From JAEUNX01 sp034004685 (GTDB lineage: Bacteria > Pseudomonadota > Gammaproteobacteria > Burkholderiales > Rhodocyclaceae): a DNA stretch of 64,000 nucleotides. The notes under the pieces were generated by a model that did not search any database, had not been told where the DNA came from, and saw only the letters and a program-made list of their open reading frames with translations. Shown one piece after another: positions 41,495 to 48,855 of this stretch. The first letter of the stretch is position 1. Every line of letters starts with the position of its first letter. Position numbers and translations under genes: made by a program. The stretch is taken from contig JAVEWG010000007.1 of the NCBI GenBank assembly GCA_034004685.1, positions 35,545 to 99,544 on the forward strand, read 5' to 3'.

Positions 41495-41530
41495 CGCTTG
41501 GCGTTAACGCGCCAGGCGATTATAATTTTT
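41495..41530 (+). terminator. Terminator-like hairpin after rpsQ overlapping a promoter
   Basis: CGCTTGGCG-TTAACG-CGCCAGGCG (41495-41518): a 9-bp stem with one T-G pair, followed by ATTATAATTTTT. It can terminate S10-block RNA, and its last bases overlap the promoter of the next block. Confidence 0.6.
41498..41526 (+). promoter_or_regulatory. Promoter candidate for the spc block (rplN onward)
   Basis: TTGGCG (41498-41503), 17-base spacer, perfect TATAAT (41521-41526). The -35 lies inside the left arm and the spacer covers the rest of the hairpin listed at 41495. E. coli also has a separate spc promoter just before rplN, so the position is as expected. Confidence 0.7.
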
Positions 41531-41535
41531 GCTTT

Positions 41536-41591
41536 CCCTCTTTCTGAGGGAGTTCTCCCCGTACGGGGTCCAAGACTGACCGCGCTTGCGG
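41536..41591 (+). promoter_or_regulatory. Three-hairpin leader upstream of rplN
   Basis: The leader downstream of the spc promoter candidate holds three consecutive small stem-loops: CCCTC-TTTCT-GAGGG (41536-41550), the palindrome CCCCGTACGGGG (41557-41568) and CCGC-GCTT-GCGG (41580-41591). The last ends 21 bases before the rplN start. They may protect or regulate the mRNA; no known protein-binding motif was identified. Confidence 0.5.
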
Positions 41592-41611
41592 GGCAAGTTG
41601 GAGACATTTTC

Positions 41612-41980
41612 ATGATTCAAATGCAGTCAATCCTGGACGTGGCCGACAACACGGGCGCTCGTTCGGTGATGTGTATTAAGGTCCTTGGTGGTTCCAAGCG
41701 TCGGTACGCTGGCGTGGGGGACATTATTAAGGTTTCGATCAAGGATGCGGCCCCTCGGGGGCGTGTCAAGAAGGGTGATGTTTACAATGCCGTGGTGGTG
41801 CGTACCGCCAAGGGTGTTCGTCGGCCGGATGGATCCTTGATCAAGTTTGATGGCAATGCCGCGGTTCTTCTGAATAACAAGCTGGAACCGATCGGGACTC
41901 GGATCTTTGGGCCGGTTACGCGGGAGTTGCGTACCGAGCGGTTTATGAAGATTGTTTCCCTGGCGCCTGAGGTTCTTTGA
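41612..41980 (+). CDS. rplN: 50S ribosomal protein L14
   Basis: 122 residues from ATG 41612 (MIQMQSILDVADNTGA) behind GGAGA; the open frame starts 114 bases upstream in the leader, which is noncoding. It has the conserved VMCIKVLGGSKRRYA and GRVKKGDVYNAVVVRT. It forms an intersubunit bridge and binds the silencing factor RsfS in other bacteria. First gene of the spc block. Confidence 0.97.
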   Translation: MIQMQSILDVADNTGARSVMCIKVLGGSKRRYAGVGDIIKVSIKDAAPRGRVKKGDVYNAVVVRTAKGVRRPDGSLIKFDGNAAVLLNNKLEPIGTRIFGPVTRELRTERFMKIVSLAPEVL

Positions 41981-41989
41981 GGAGCGATG

Positions 41990-42307
41990 ATGAACAAGAT
42001 CCGTAAAGGTGATCAGGTCATCATTCTGACTGGCAAGGATCGCGGTCGTCGCGGCACCGTGCTGCGTCGGGTTGATGCCGAAAAGGTTGTGGTTGAGGGA
42101 GTAAATCGGGTTAAGAAGCACGTTAAGCCCAATCCCTTGAAAGGGCAGGTCGGCGGTATCGTCGAGAAGGAAATGCCGATTCATCAGTCGAATGTGGCCC
42201 TGTTCAACCCTAATACCCAATTGGGTGACCGTGTTGGAGTTCGCTTGCTTGAGGATGGCCGCCGTGTGCGGTTCTTCAAGTCGAATGGCGAGCTGGTTGA
42301 CGCATAA
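41990..42307 (+). CDS. rplX: 50S ribosomal protein L24
   Basis: 105 residues from ATG 41990. A tandem ATG at 41987 is too close to the GGAG site, so the second is preferred. KOW-type protein with KGDQVIILTGKDRGRRGTVLR and the HVKPNPLKGQVGGIVEKE segment. It is an assembly initiator of the 50S subunit. Confidence 0.96.
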   Translation: MNKIRKGDQVIILTGKDRGRRGTVLRRVDAEKVVVEGVNRVKKHVKPNPLKGQVGGIVEKEMPIHQSNVALFNPNTQLGDRVGVRLLEDGRRVRFFKSNGELVDA

Positions 42308-42316
42308 GGAACCGCC

Positions 42317-42856
42317 ATGGCCCGTCTTCAGCAAATTTATAAGGAAGCGATTGTTCCCGAGCTGGTTGCAAAGTTCGGCTACAAATCCGTTATGGAAGTG
42401 CCGCGGATCACCAAGGTGACTCTCAATATGGGGGTTGGCGAGGCTGTCGGCGACAAGAAGATTCTGGAAAATGCCATCGGCGATCTTACTAAGATCGCTG
42501 CGCAAAAGCCGGTGTCCACCAAGGCTCGCAAGTCGATTGCTGGCTTCAAGATCCGTGAAGGCTATCCCATCGGTTGCATGGTGACTTTGCGGGGGCCTCG
42601 GATGTTTGAGTTCCTCGATCGCCTCATCTCCGTGGCTATTCCCCGCATTCGCGATTTTCGGGGGATTCAGGGTAAAGGTTTTGATGGTCGGGGTAACTAC
42701 AACCTCGGAGTTAAAGAGCAAATCATTTTTCCTGAGATCGAGTATGACAAGATCGACGCGCTTCGGGGTTTGAACATCAGCATCACCACGACTGCAAAGA
42801 CCGACGATGAGGCGCGTGCGCTCCTCGGTGCTTTCAAGTTCCCGTTCAAGAATTGA
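42317..42856 (+). CDS. rplE: 50S ribosomal protein L5
   Basis: 179 residues with the usual MARLQQIYKEAIVPEL start and VTLNMGVGEA, GYPIGCMVTLRG and FRGIQGKGFDGRGNY motifs. It binds 5S rRNA and contacts the P-site tRNA. AGGA precedes the ATG, and rpsN follows after seven bases. Confidence 0.98.
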   Translation: MARLQQIYKEAIVPELVAKFGYKSVMEVPRITKVTLNMGVGEAVGDKKILENAIGDLTKIAAQKPVSTKARKSIAGFKIREGYPIGCMVTLRGPRMFEFLDRLISVAIPRIRDFRGIQGKGFDGRGNYNLGVKEQIIFPEIEYDKIDALRGLNISITTTAKTDDEARALLGAFKFPFKN

Positions 42857-42863
42857 GGATGAA

Positions 42864-43169
42864 ATGGCGAAACTTGCACTGATCAATCGCGAAAACAAGC
42901 GCGCCAAGCTTGTGGCGAAATATGCCGCTAAGCGTGCTGAGCTCGTGGCTATCGTTGAAGATGCGAAGCTGACTGACGAGGAGCGCATGGTCGCTCGTCT
43001 GCGGATTCAGCAGTTGCCGCGCAATGCGAACCCGACCCGCCAACGCAACCGCTGTAGCCTGACCGGGCGTCCTAGGGGTGTATTTCGTAAGTTTGGCTTG
43101 TGTCGTAACAAGCTTCGCGAAATTGCCTTCCGTGGCGAGGTTCCTGGCATGACCAAGGCGAGCTGGTAA
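42864..43169 (+). CDS. rpsN: 30S ribosomal protein S14 (zinc-independent form)
   Basis: 101 residues from ATG 42864 (MAKLALINRENKR); the frame opens 57 bases earlier within rplE. This is the long form without the two CXXC zinc motifs. Only single cysteines are seen in NRCSLTGRPRG and FGLCRNK. It is a late-assembling 30S head protein. Confidence 0.97.
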   Translation: MAKLALINRENKRAKLVAKYAAKRAELVAIVEDAKLTDEERMVARLRIQQLPRNANPTRQRNRCSLTGRPRGVFRKFGLCRNKLREIAFRGEVPGMTKASW

Positions 43170-43181
43170 GGAGAATATAAG

Positions 43182-43577
43182 ATGAGTATGTCCGATCCTA
43201 TCGCCGACATGCTGACCCGCATTCGCAATGGTCAGCAAGCAGAGAAGGCGGCTGTTTCCATGCCGGCTTCTAAGCTGAAAGTCGCTATTGCGAAAGTGCT
43301 GGAGGCCGAAGGCTACATCGATGGTTTCGCGGTCCGTGAAAACGGTGGCAAGGCCGAGCTTGATGTGAGCTTGAAGTATTATGCCGGTCGCCCTGTGATT
43401 GAGCGTATCGAGCGCGTGAGTCGTCCTGGCTTGCGTGTTTACAAGCCGAGCGATGAATTGCCCCGGGTTATGAATGGGTTGGGCGTGGCGATTGTGTCTA
43501 CCCCCAAGGGTGTGATGACCGATCGCGCCGCGCGTGCGAACCGCGTTGGCGGTGAAGTTCTGTGCCTGGTGGCGTAA
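43182..43577 (+). CDS. rpsH: 30S ribosomal protein S8
   Basis: 131 residues, MSMSDPIADMLTRIRNGQ start and STPKGVMTDRAARANRVGGEVLC end. It binds the central domain of 16S rRNA and in E. coli represses translation of the spc operon at the L5 start. AGGAG lies before the ATG. Confidence 0.98.
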   Translation: MSMSDPIADMLTRIRNGQQAEKAAVSMPASKLKVAIAKVLEAEGYIDGFAVRENGGKAELDVSLKYYAGRPVIERIERVSRPGLRVYKPSDELPRVMNGLGVAIVSTPKGVMTDRAARANRVGGEVLCLVA

Positions 43578-43588
43578 GGGAGGCAGGG

Positions 43589-44122
43589 ATGTCACGAGTT
43601 GCAAAGAATCCGGTTCCGATCCCGCAGGGTGTCGAAGTTTCTTTCGCGGGGGGGGAGGTTTCCGTTAAGGGGCCTCTCGGAGTCCTGAAGCGGAACTTCG
43701 GTGTTGCGGTTAAGGTTGAGCTTGAGGGTGGTGCCCTGGTGTGTTCTGCAGTGGAAGGGAAGCCAAACGCCAAGGCCATGTCCGGTACTGTGCGGGCCTT
43801 GGTGAACAATATGGTTGCCGGGGTGAGTAAAGGCTGGGAGCGTAAGTTGACCTTGGTTGGTGTGGGATATCGAGCCCAGGCCCAAGGCGACAAGCTGAAT
43901 CTGTCTCTTGGTTTCTCTCATCCTGTCGTTCATCAGATGCCGGCCGGGATAAAGGTGGAAACGCCTACCCAGACTGAAATCCTGATCAAGGGTATCGATA
44001 AGCAGCTGGTCGGCCAAGTGGCCGCTGAAGTGCGCGCTTACCGCGAGCCTGAGCCTTATAAGGGCAAGGGTGTCCGTTATTCGGACGAAGTCGTGGTGAT
44101 CAAGGAAACCAAGAAGAAGTAA
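43589..44122 (+). CDS. rplF: 50S ribosomal protein L6
   Basis: 177 residues from ATG 43589 (MSRVAKNPVPIPQGVEV) after AGGCAGGG; the frame opens 27 bases earlier in rpsH. It has two repeated domains ending with the conserved EPYKGKGVRYSDEVV. It lies near the sarcin-ricin loop and helps factor binding. Confidence 0.97.
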   Translation: MSRVAKNPVPIPQGVEVSFAGGEVSVKGPLGVLKRNFGVAVKVELEGGALVCSAVEGKPNAKAMSGTVRALVNNMVAGVSKGWERKLTLVGVGYRAQAQGDKLNLSLGFSHPVVHQMPAGIKVETPTQTEILIKGIDKQLVGQVAAEVRAYREPEPYKGKGVRYSDEVVVIKETKKK

Positions 44123-44134
44123 GGGCCTGACGTC

Positions 44135-44488
44135 ATGAACAAGAAGGAAGCGCGTTTGCGCCGGGCACGTAAAACCCGTGCCAAAATTGCCGAGTTGAAG
44201 GCGGTTCGTCTGACGGTGTTCCGTACGAACTGCCACATCTACGCGCAAGTCATTTCGGGCTGTGGATCCCAAGTGCTGGCTGCTGCATCCACTGTTGAGG
44301 CAGGGGTTCGTGGGCAGGTGCCGAACGGCGGGAACAAGGATGCTGCCGCTGTAGTTGGCAAGCTCATAGCCGAAAGGGCTAAGGCCGCCGGGATTGAGCA
44401 GGTGGCGTTCGATCGCGCCGGATTCCACTACCACGGTCGCGTCAAGGCCCTGGCAGAAGCCGCCCGCGAGGGCGGGCTGAAGTTCTAA
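44135..44488 (+). CDS. rplR: 50S ribosomal protein L18
   Basis: 117 residues, basic N-terminus (NKKEARLRRARKTRAKI) and the FDRAGFHYHGRVKALAEAAREGGL end that binds 5S rRNA together with L5 and L25. Normal length and place between rplF and rpsE. Confidence 0.98.
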   Translation: MNKKEARLRRARKTRAKIAELKAVRLTVFRTNCHIYAQVISGCGSQVLAAASTVEAGVRGQVPNGGNKDAAAVVGKLIAERAKAAGIEQVAFDRAGFHYHGRVKALAEAAREGGLKF

Positions 44489-44500
44489 GCGAGGTTATCC

Positions 44501-45025
44501 ATGGCTAAGCAGCAAACTAAGCGCGTTCAGGCGTCCGAAGAGAAGGATGATGGCCTGCGCGAAAAGATGGTATCCATCAACCGCGTGACCAAGGTTGTGA
44601 AGGGCGGCCGGATTCTCGGTTTTGCCGCGCTGACTGTGGTTGGTGACGGTGATGGTGGTATCGGGATGGGTAAAGGCAAGAGCCGCGAAGTGCCCGTCGC
44701 CGTTCAGAAAGCGATGGAAGAAGCGCGCCGTAAGATGGCCAAGGTGGCTTTGAAAGGCGGCACCATTCACCATTCCGTGGTGGGTAAGCATGGCGCCTCA
44801 GTGGTGCTGATGCAACCCGGTCCCGCCGGGACCGGGATCATCGCCGGCGGGCCGATGCGGGCGGTTTTCGAGGTGATGGGGGTGACCGACATCATCTGTA
44901 AATGCCTGGGCTCCACCAACCCTTATAACGTGGTTCGTGCCACTCTTAACGGGTTGCTGAAGACCAGCACCCCGGCCGAAATTGCTGCAAAGCGTGGCAA
45001 GACGGTCGAAGAGATCCAGGGGTAA
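44501..45025 (+). CDS. rpsE: 30S ribosomal protein S5
   Basis: 174 residues. The N-terminal double-stranded-RNA-binding domain includes REKMVSINRVTKVVKGGRI, the loop in which spectinomycin resistance arises, in wild-type form. The C-terminal domain includes GVTDIICKCLGSTNPYNVVRAT. It shapes decoding accuracy and the mRNA entry channel. Confidence 0.98.
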   Translation: MAKQQTKRVQASEEKDDGLREKMVSINRVTKVVKGGRILGFAALTVVGDGDGGIGMGKGKSREVPVAVQKAMEEARRKMAKVALKGGTIHHSVVGKHGASVVLMQPGPAGTGIIAGGPMRAVFEVMGVTDIICKCLGSTNPYNVVRATLNGLLKTSTPAEIAAKRGKTVEEIQG

Positions 45026-45028
45026 GCC

Positions 45029-45211
45029 ATGTCCGACAAGAAAGTCAAAGTAACGCTTGTTAAAAGCGTGATCGGGACCAAGCAGTCGCACCGCGCAACA
45101 GTGCGTGGCCTGGGGCTGCGTCGTTTGAACCATACAGTCGAGCTGGTGGACACCCCGGAGGTACGGGGAATGATCACTAAGGTCGCCTATCTCGTAAAGT
45201 GTGAGGGCTGA
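45029..45211 (+). CDS. rpmD: 50S ribosomal protein L30
   Basis: 60 residues, VTLVKSVIGTKQSHRATVRGLGLR motif split over its length, ending VRGMITKVAYLVKCE. A small 50S protein encoded between rpsE and rplO as usual. Its stop is one base before the rplO start. Confidence 0.97.
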   Translation: MSDKKVKVTLVKSVIGTKQSHRATVRGLGLRRLNHTVELVDTPEVRGMITKVAYLVKCEG

Positions 45212-45212
45212 C

Positions 45213-45650
45213 ATGCGACTCAATACGATCAAGCCTGGCGCCGGGGCAAAATTCCCGAGCAAGCGTGTGGGGCGTGGAATTGGCAGCGGTCTTGGAAAAA
45301 CCGCTGGTCGAGGCCACAAGGGTCAAAAGTCACGGGCTGGTGGTTTCCATAAGGTCGGTTTCGAAGGCGGCCAAATGCCTCTGCAGCGGCGTTTGCCGAA
45401 GCGGGGTTTTGTGTCCCTGACAGCCTCCCGTTATGCCGAGGTGCGTTTGAGCGAATTGGCCCAGATGCCCATCGAAGAAATCGATCTGCTGTCCCTCAAG
45501 CAAGCGGGTGTCGTTCCTGCTGAGGCGCTGACCGCCAAAGTAATTCTGTCGGGCTCCATCGAAAAGAAGGTTGTCCTCAAAGGCATTGGGGCCACCAAGG
45601 GTGCGCGGGCGGCGATCGAAGCTGCCGGCGGTTCGGTGTCGGCGGAGTAA
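45213..45650 (+). CDS. rplO: 50S ribosomal protein L15
   Basis: 145 residues from ATG 45213 (MRLNTIKPGAGAKFPSKRV). Glycine/arginine-rich N-terminal extension (GRGIGSGLGKTAGRGHKGQKS) threading into 23S rRNA and a globular C-terminal domain. It is a late 50S assembly protein, next to secY as in most bacteria. Confidence 0.97.
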   Translation: MRLNTIKPGAGAKFPSKRVGRGIGSGLGKTAGRGHKGQKSRAGGFHKVGFEGGQMPLQRRLPKRGFVSLTASRYAEVRLSELAQMPIEEIDLLSLKQAGVVPAEALTAKVILSGSIEKKVVLKGIGATKGARAAIEAAGGSVSAE

Positions 45651-45659
45651 AGGGCCATC

Positions 45660-46985
45660 GTGGCGACCGTGAAGCCTACCGTTGGCGCAACCGGTAAGTT
45701 TGGTGACCTGAAGCGCCGGGTGATTTTTTTGCTCGGCGCGCTCATAGTCTATCGAATGGGCGCCCACATTCCAGTGCCGGGTATAGATCCGCAGCGGTTG
45801 GCCGAGCTTTTCCAGTCGCAGCAGGGTGGGATCCTGGGGGTGTTCAATCTGTTTTCCGGGGGTGCGCTCTCTCGCTTCACCATTTTCGCTTTGGGGATCA
45901 TGCCGTATATTTCGGCCTCGATCATCATGCAATTGATGACAGTAGCGTCCCCCCAGCTTGAATCCCTCAAGAAGGAAGGTGAGGCGGGGCGTCGGAAGAT
46001 CACCCAATACACCCGGTATGGCACTGTTGCCTTGGCGTTATTTCAAGCGACCGGCATTGCTGTGGCGTTGGAAGGACAGGCCGGGCTCGTGGTGGAGCCT
46101 GGATTGATGTTCCGCTTCGTCACGGTTTCAACACTTGTGACCGGGACGCTTTTTCTGATGTGGCTCGGCGAGCAGATTACCGAGCGGGGTCTGGGTAACG
46201 GAATTTCGATCATTATCTTCGCTGGTATTGCTGCCGGGTTGCCGAATGCAATAGGCGGGTTGTTCGAGTTGGTGCGAACCGGTGCGATGCATCCCGTGGT
46301 CGCTTTACTGATTTGTGTGCTGGTTGCGTTGGTGACTGGGTTCGTCGTGTTTGTCGAGCGGGCGCAGCGCAAGATTTTGGTCAATTACGCTAAGAGGCAG
46401 GTGGGTAACAAGGTCTATGGGGGGCAGAGCTCCCATTTGCCTTTGAAGCTCAACATGGCCGGCGTGATCCCGCCGATTTTTGCCTCCAGTATCATTCTGT
46501 TTCCAGCGACCCTTGGACAGTGGTTTGGTTCTGCCGAAGGGATGCTATGGCTCAAGGATCTGGCGTCTACGTTATCTCCCGGGCAGCCGCTTTATGTGAT
46601 GCTCTACGCTGCAGCGATTGTTTTCTTCTGTTTCTTTTACACGGCGCTCGTTTTTAATGCCAGGGAGACTGCGGACAATCTTAAGAAGAGCGGTGCGTTC
46701 GTACCGGGTATTCGTCCAGGCGAACAGACTTCGCGGTACCTGGATCGAATCCTGATGCGTTTGACCCTCGCCGGGGCGGTGTATATCACTCTTGTATGCC
46801 TTCTGCCCGAGTTTTTGATCCTCAAGTGGAATGTTCCGTTTTATTTCGGGGGGACATCGCTGTTGATCATCGTGGTGGTGACAATGGATTTCATGGCTCA
46901 AGTTCAGGCTTACGTCATGTCGCATCAATATGAAAGCCTGCTTAAGAAAGCGAATTTTAAAGGCGCGGGCTTACCCGTTAAGTAG
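45660..46985 (+). CDS. secY: Preprotein translocase subunit SecY
   Basis: 441 residues, GTG start at 45660 after AGGG. Ten hydrophobic helices are visible, beginning with VIFLLGALIVYRMGAHIPVPG and including the plug region (GGALSRFTIFALGIMPYISASIIMQL, split by the loop) and the cytoplasmic loop VVFVERAQRKILVNYAKRQ. It forms the protein-conducting channel with SecE (20013) and SecG. Confidence 0.98.
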   Translation: MATVKPTVGATGKFGDLKRRVIFLLGALIVYRMGAHIPVPGIDPQRLAELFQSQQGGILGVFNLFSGGALSRFTIFALGIMPYISASIIMQLMTVASPQLESLKKEGEAGRRKITQYTRYGTVALALFQATGIAVALEGQAGLVVEPGLMFRFVTVSTLVTGTLFLMWLGEQITERGLGNGISIIIFAGIAAGLPNAIGGLFELVRTGAMHPVVALLICVLVALVTGFVVFVERAQRKILVNYAKRQVGNKVYGGQSSHLPLKLNMAGVIPPIFASSIILFPATLGQWFGSAEGMLWLKDLASTLSPGQPLYVMLYAAAIVFFCFFYTALVFNARETADNLKKSGAFVPGIRPGEQTSRYLDRILMRLTLAGAVYITLVCLLPEFLILKWNVPFYFGGTSLLIIVVVTMDFMAQVQAYVMSHQYESLLKKANFKGAGLPVK

Positions 46986-46993
46986 GATTGTGT

Positions 46994-47212
46994 ATGGCCA
47001 AGGAAGACGTAATCGAGATGCAGGGCGAGGTTACTGAAAATCTTCCCAATGCAACCTTTCGAGTGCGTCTTGAGAATGGTCATATCGTGCTCGGGCACAT
47101 TTCCGGAAAGATGCGTATGCATTACATCCGGATACTCCCGGGTGACAAAGTGACCGTGCAGTTGACACCGTACGATCTGACTAAAGGTCGAATTGTGTTC
47201 CGCACCAAGTAA
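46994..47212 (+). CDS. infA: Translation initiation factor IF-1
   Basis: 72 residues from ATG 46994 (MAKEDVIEMQGEV); a GTG six bases earlier is less likely. OB-fold with NATFRVRLENGH and GHISGKMRMHYIRILPGDKV. It occludes the A site during initiation. Its place between secY and rpmJ is typical of betaproteobacteria. Confidence 0.97.
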   Translation: MAKEDVIEMQGEVTENLPNATFRVRLENGHIVLGHISGKMRMHYIRILPGDKVTVQLTPYDLTKGRIVFRTK

Positions 47213-47235
47213 TACAAGTTTAGGAGCGAGTCAAA

Positions 47236-47349
47236 ATGAGAGTACAGGCTTCCGTCAAGCGCATTTGCCGCAACTGCAAAGTCATCCGTCGCAAGGGTGT
47301 GGTGCGGGTCATTTGTACCGACCCCAGGCATAAGCAGCGTCAAGGTTGA
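47236..47349 (+). CDS. rpmJ: 50S ribosomal protein L36
   Basis: 37 residues (MRVQASVKRICRNCKVIRRK at the start), with TAGGAG upstream. It is the zinc-binding form: C11, C14, C27 and H32 make the ribbon. Its stop codon lies inside the -35 of the promoter candidate for the alpha block. Confidence 0.97.
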   Translation: MRVQASVKRICRNCKVIRRKGVVRVICTDPRHKQRQG

Positions 47350-47375
47350 CGTGTTCGATGACTGTGATATATAAT
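47346..47375 (+). promoter_or_regulatory. Promoter candidate for the alpha block (rpsM onward)
   Basis: TTGACG (47346-47351), 18-base spacer, perfect TATAAT (47370-47375), in an AT-rich patch 29 bases before rpsM. The -35 shares its bases with the TGA stop of rpmJ. Confidence 0.72.
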
Positions 47376-47403
47376 TTAACGTTTAGCTTTTTGGGGTGAT
47401 TGA

Positions 47404-47766
47404 ATGGCCCGTATTGCTGGGGTAAACATTCCCAACCACAAGCACGCAGAGATCGCGCTGACTGCCATTTTTGGTATCGGACGGACTCGTGCGCAGAAAA
47501 TCTGCGATTCCGCCGGTGTGGTGCGTTCCGTTAAGGTGAAGGATCTGACCGAGTCGGACATGGAGCGTCTGCGGGAAGAGGTTGGTAAGTTCGTTGTCGA
47601 AGGCGATCTGCGCCGCGAAGTGACCATGAACATCAAGCGGCTCATGGATTTGGGTTGCTATCGTGGGGTTCGACATCGTCGTGGTCTGCCCTGTCGTGGG
47701 CAGCGGACTCGTACCAATGCCCGTACCCGCAAGGGGCCGCGCAAGTCCGTCGCTGGCAAGAAGTGA
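47404..47766 (+). CDS. rpsM: 30S ribosomal protein S13
   Basis: 120 residues, MARIAGVNIPNHKHAEIALT start, helix-two-turn-helix body and basic tail (RGLPCRGQRTRTNARTRKG) that reaches the P-site tRNA. It forms bridge B1 with the 50S subunit. First gene of the alpha block rpsM-rpsK-rpsD-rpoA-rplQ. Confidence 0.98.
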   Translation: MARIAGVNIPNHKHAEIALTAIFGIGRTRAQKICDSAGVVRSVKVKDLTESDMERLREEVGKFVVEGDLRREVTMNIKRLMDLGCYRGVRHRRGLPCRGQRTRTNARTRKGPRKSVAGKK

Positions 47767-47781
47767 TAGGAAATAGGCATA

Positions 47782-48171
47782 ATGGCTAAGACTGCTACCA
47801 AGGTTCGCAAAAAAGTTAAAAAGAACGTTGCCGAAGGCATTGTTCATGTCCACGCGAGCTTCAACAACACCATTATCACCATCACCGACCGTCAGGGTAA
47901 CGCCCTGTCGTGGGCGACGTCTGGCGGCGCTGGCTTCAAGGGTTCTCGCAAGAGCACACCCTTTGCCGCTCAGGTCGCAGCCGAAGCAGCCGGAAAGGTT
48001 GCTCAGGAATGTGGGGTGAAGAATCTGGAAGTTCGGATTAAGGGGCCCGGGCCTGGTCGTGAGTCTGCCGTTCGTGCGCTAAATGCGCTCGGGATGAAGA
48101 TCACGAGTATTACCGATATCACCCCGATTCCGCATAACGGCTGCCGTCCGCCGAAGAAGCGCCGCATCTGA
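47782..48171 (+). CDS. rpsK: 30S ribosomal protein S11
   Basis: 129 residues; contains HVHASFNNTIITITDRQGN and the C-terminal TPIPHNGCRPPKKRRI with the Asn-Gly pair prone to isoaspartate formation. It lines the mRNA path on the platform. It is 15 bases from rpsM and 13 from rpsD. Confidence 0.98.
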   Translation: MAKTATKVRKKVKKNVAEGIVHVHASFNNTIITITDRQGNALSWATSGGAGFKGSRKSTPFAAQVAAEAAGKVAQECGVKNLEVRIKGPGPGRESAVRALNALGMKITSITDITPIPHNGCRPPKKRRI

Positions 48172-48184
48172 CAAGGAGTGAAAC

Positions 48185-48814
48185 GTGGCTCGTAATCTTG
48201 ATCCGAAGTGCCGTCAGTGTCGGCGTGAAGGTGAAAAGCTCTTTCTGAAGGGCGAGAAGTGCTTTACCGATAAGTGTGCGATTGAACGTCGTTCATATGC
48301 GCCTGGCCAACATGGGCAGAAGTCTGGCCAGCGTCTGTCCGGGTACGGCGTCCAGTTGCGCGAAAAGCAGAAGATCCGCCGTGTGTATGGTGTGCTGGAA
48401 CGTCAGTTCCGCAAAGTGTATTCCGAAGCCGATCGCCGGCGCGGTCAGACTGGCGAAAACCTGCTGCAATTGCTGGAAGGTCGGCTGGATTCAGTTGCTT
48501 ACCGCATGGGGTTCGGTTGCTCACGTGCTGAGGCCCGTCAGGTGGTGCGGCACAACGGCGTTTTGGTGAATGGCAAGCGGGTGAATATTCCCTCTTACAC
48601 CGTTCGCCCTGGCGATGTGATCGAACTGACCGAGCGCAGTAAGGGCCACCTCCGGGTCAAGGCTGCCCTGGAAGCGGCTGAATCCCGTGGTTTTCCCGAG
48701 TGGCTCGAAGTGGATGCCAAGGCCGCCCGCGGGGTATTCAAGGCCTATCCGCAGCGTTCCGAGCTGCCCGCCACGCTGAATGAAGGTCTGGTGGTCGAAC
48801 TGTATTCTCGCTAA
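48185..48814 (+). CDS. rpsD: 30S ribosomal protein S4
   Basis: 209 residues, GTG start at 48185 after AAGGAG. The N-terminal segment has cysteines (KCRQCRREGEK, KCFTDKCA) that could form the zinc site seen in some S4 proteins. The S4 RNA-binding domain (SRAEARQVVRHNGVLVNGK) follows. It is a primary 16S binder and, in E. coli, the translational repressor of this operon. Confidence 0.98.
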   Translation: MARNLDPKCRQCRREGEKLFLKGEKCFTDKCAIERRSYAPGQHGQKSGQRLSGYGVQLREKQKIRRVYGVLERQFRKVYSEADRRRGQTGENLLQLLEGRLDSVAYRMGFGCSRAEARQVVRHNGVLVNGKRVNIPSYTVRPGDVIELTERSKGHLRVKAALEAAESRGFPEWLEVDAKAARGVFKAYPQRSELPATLNEGLVVELYSR

Positions 48815-48855
48815 TTGGCGAGGTTGCTAAGACAACAGATCCGAGGACACTGCTG

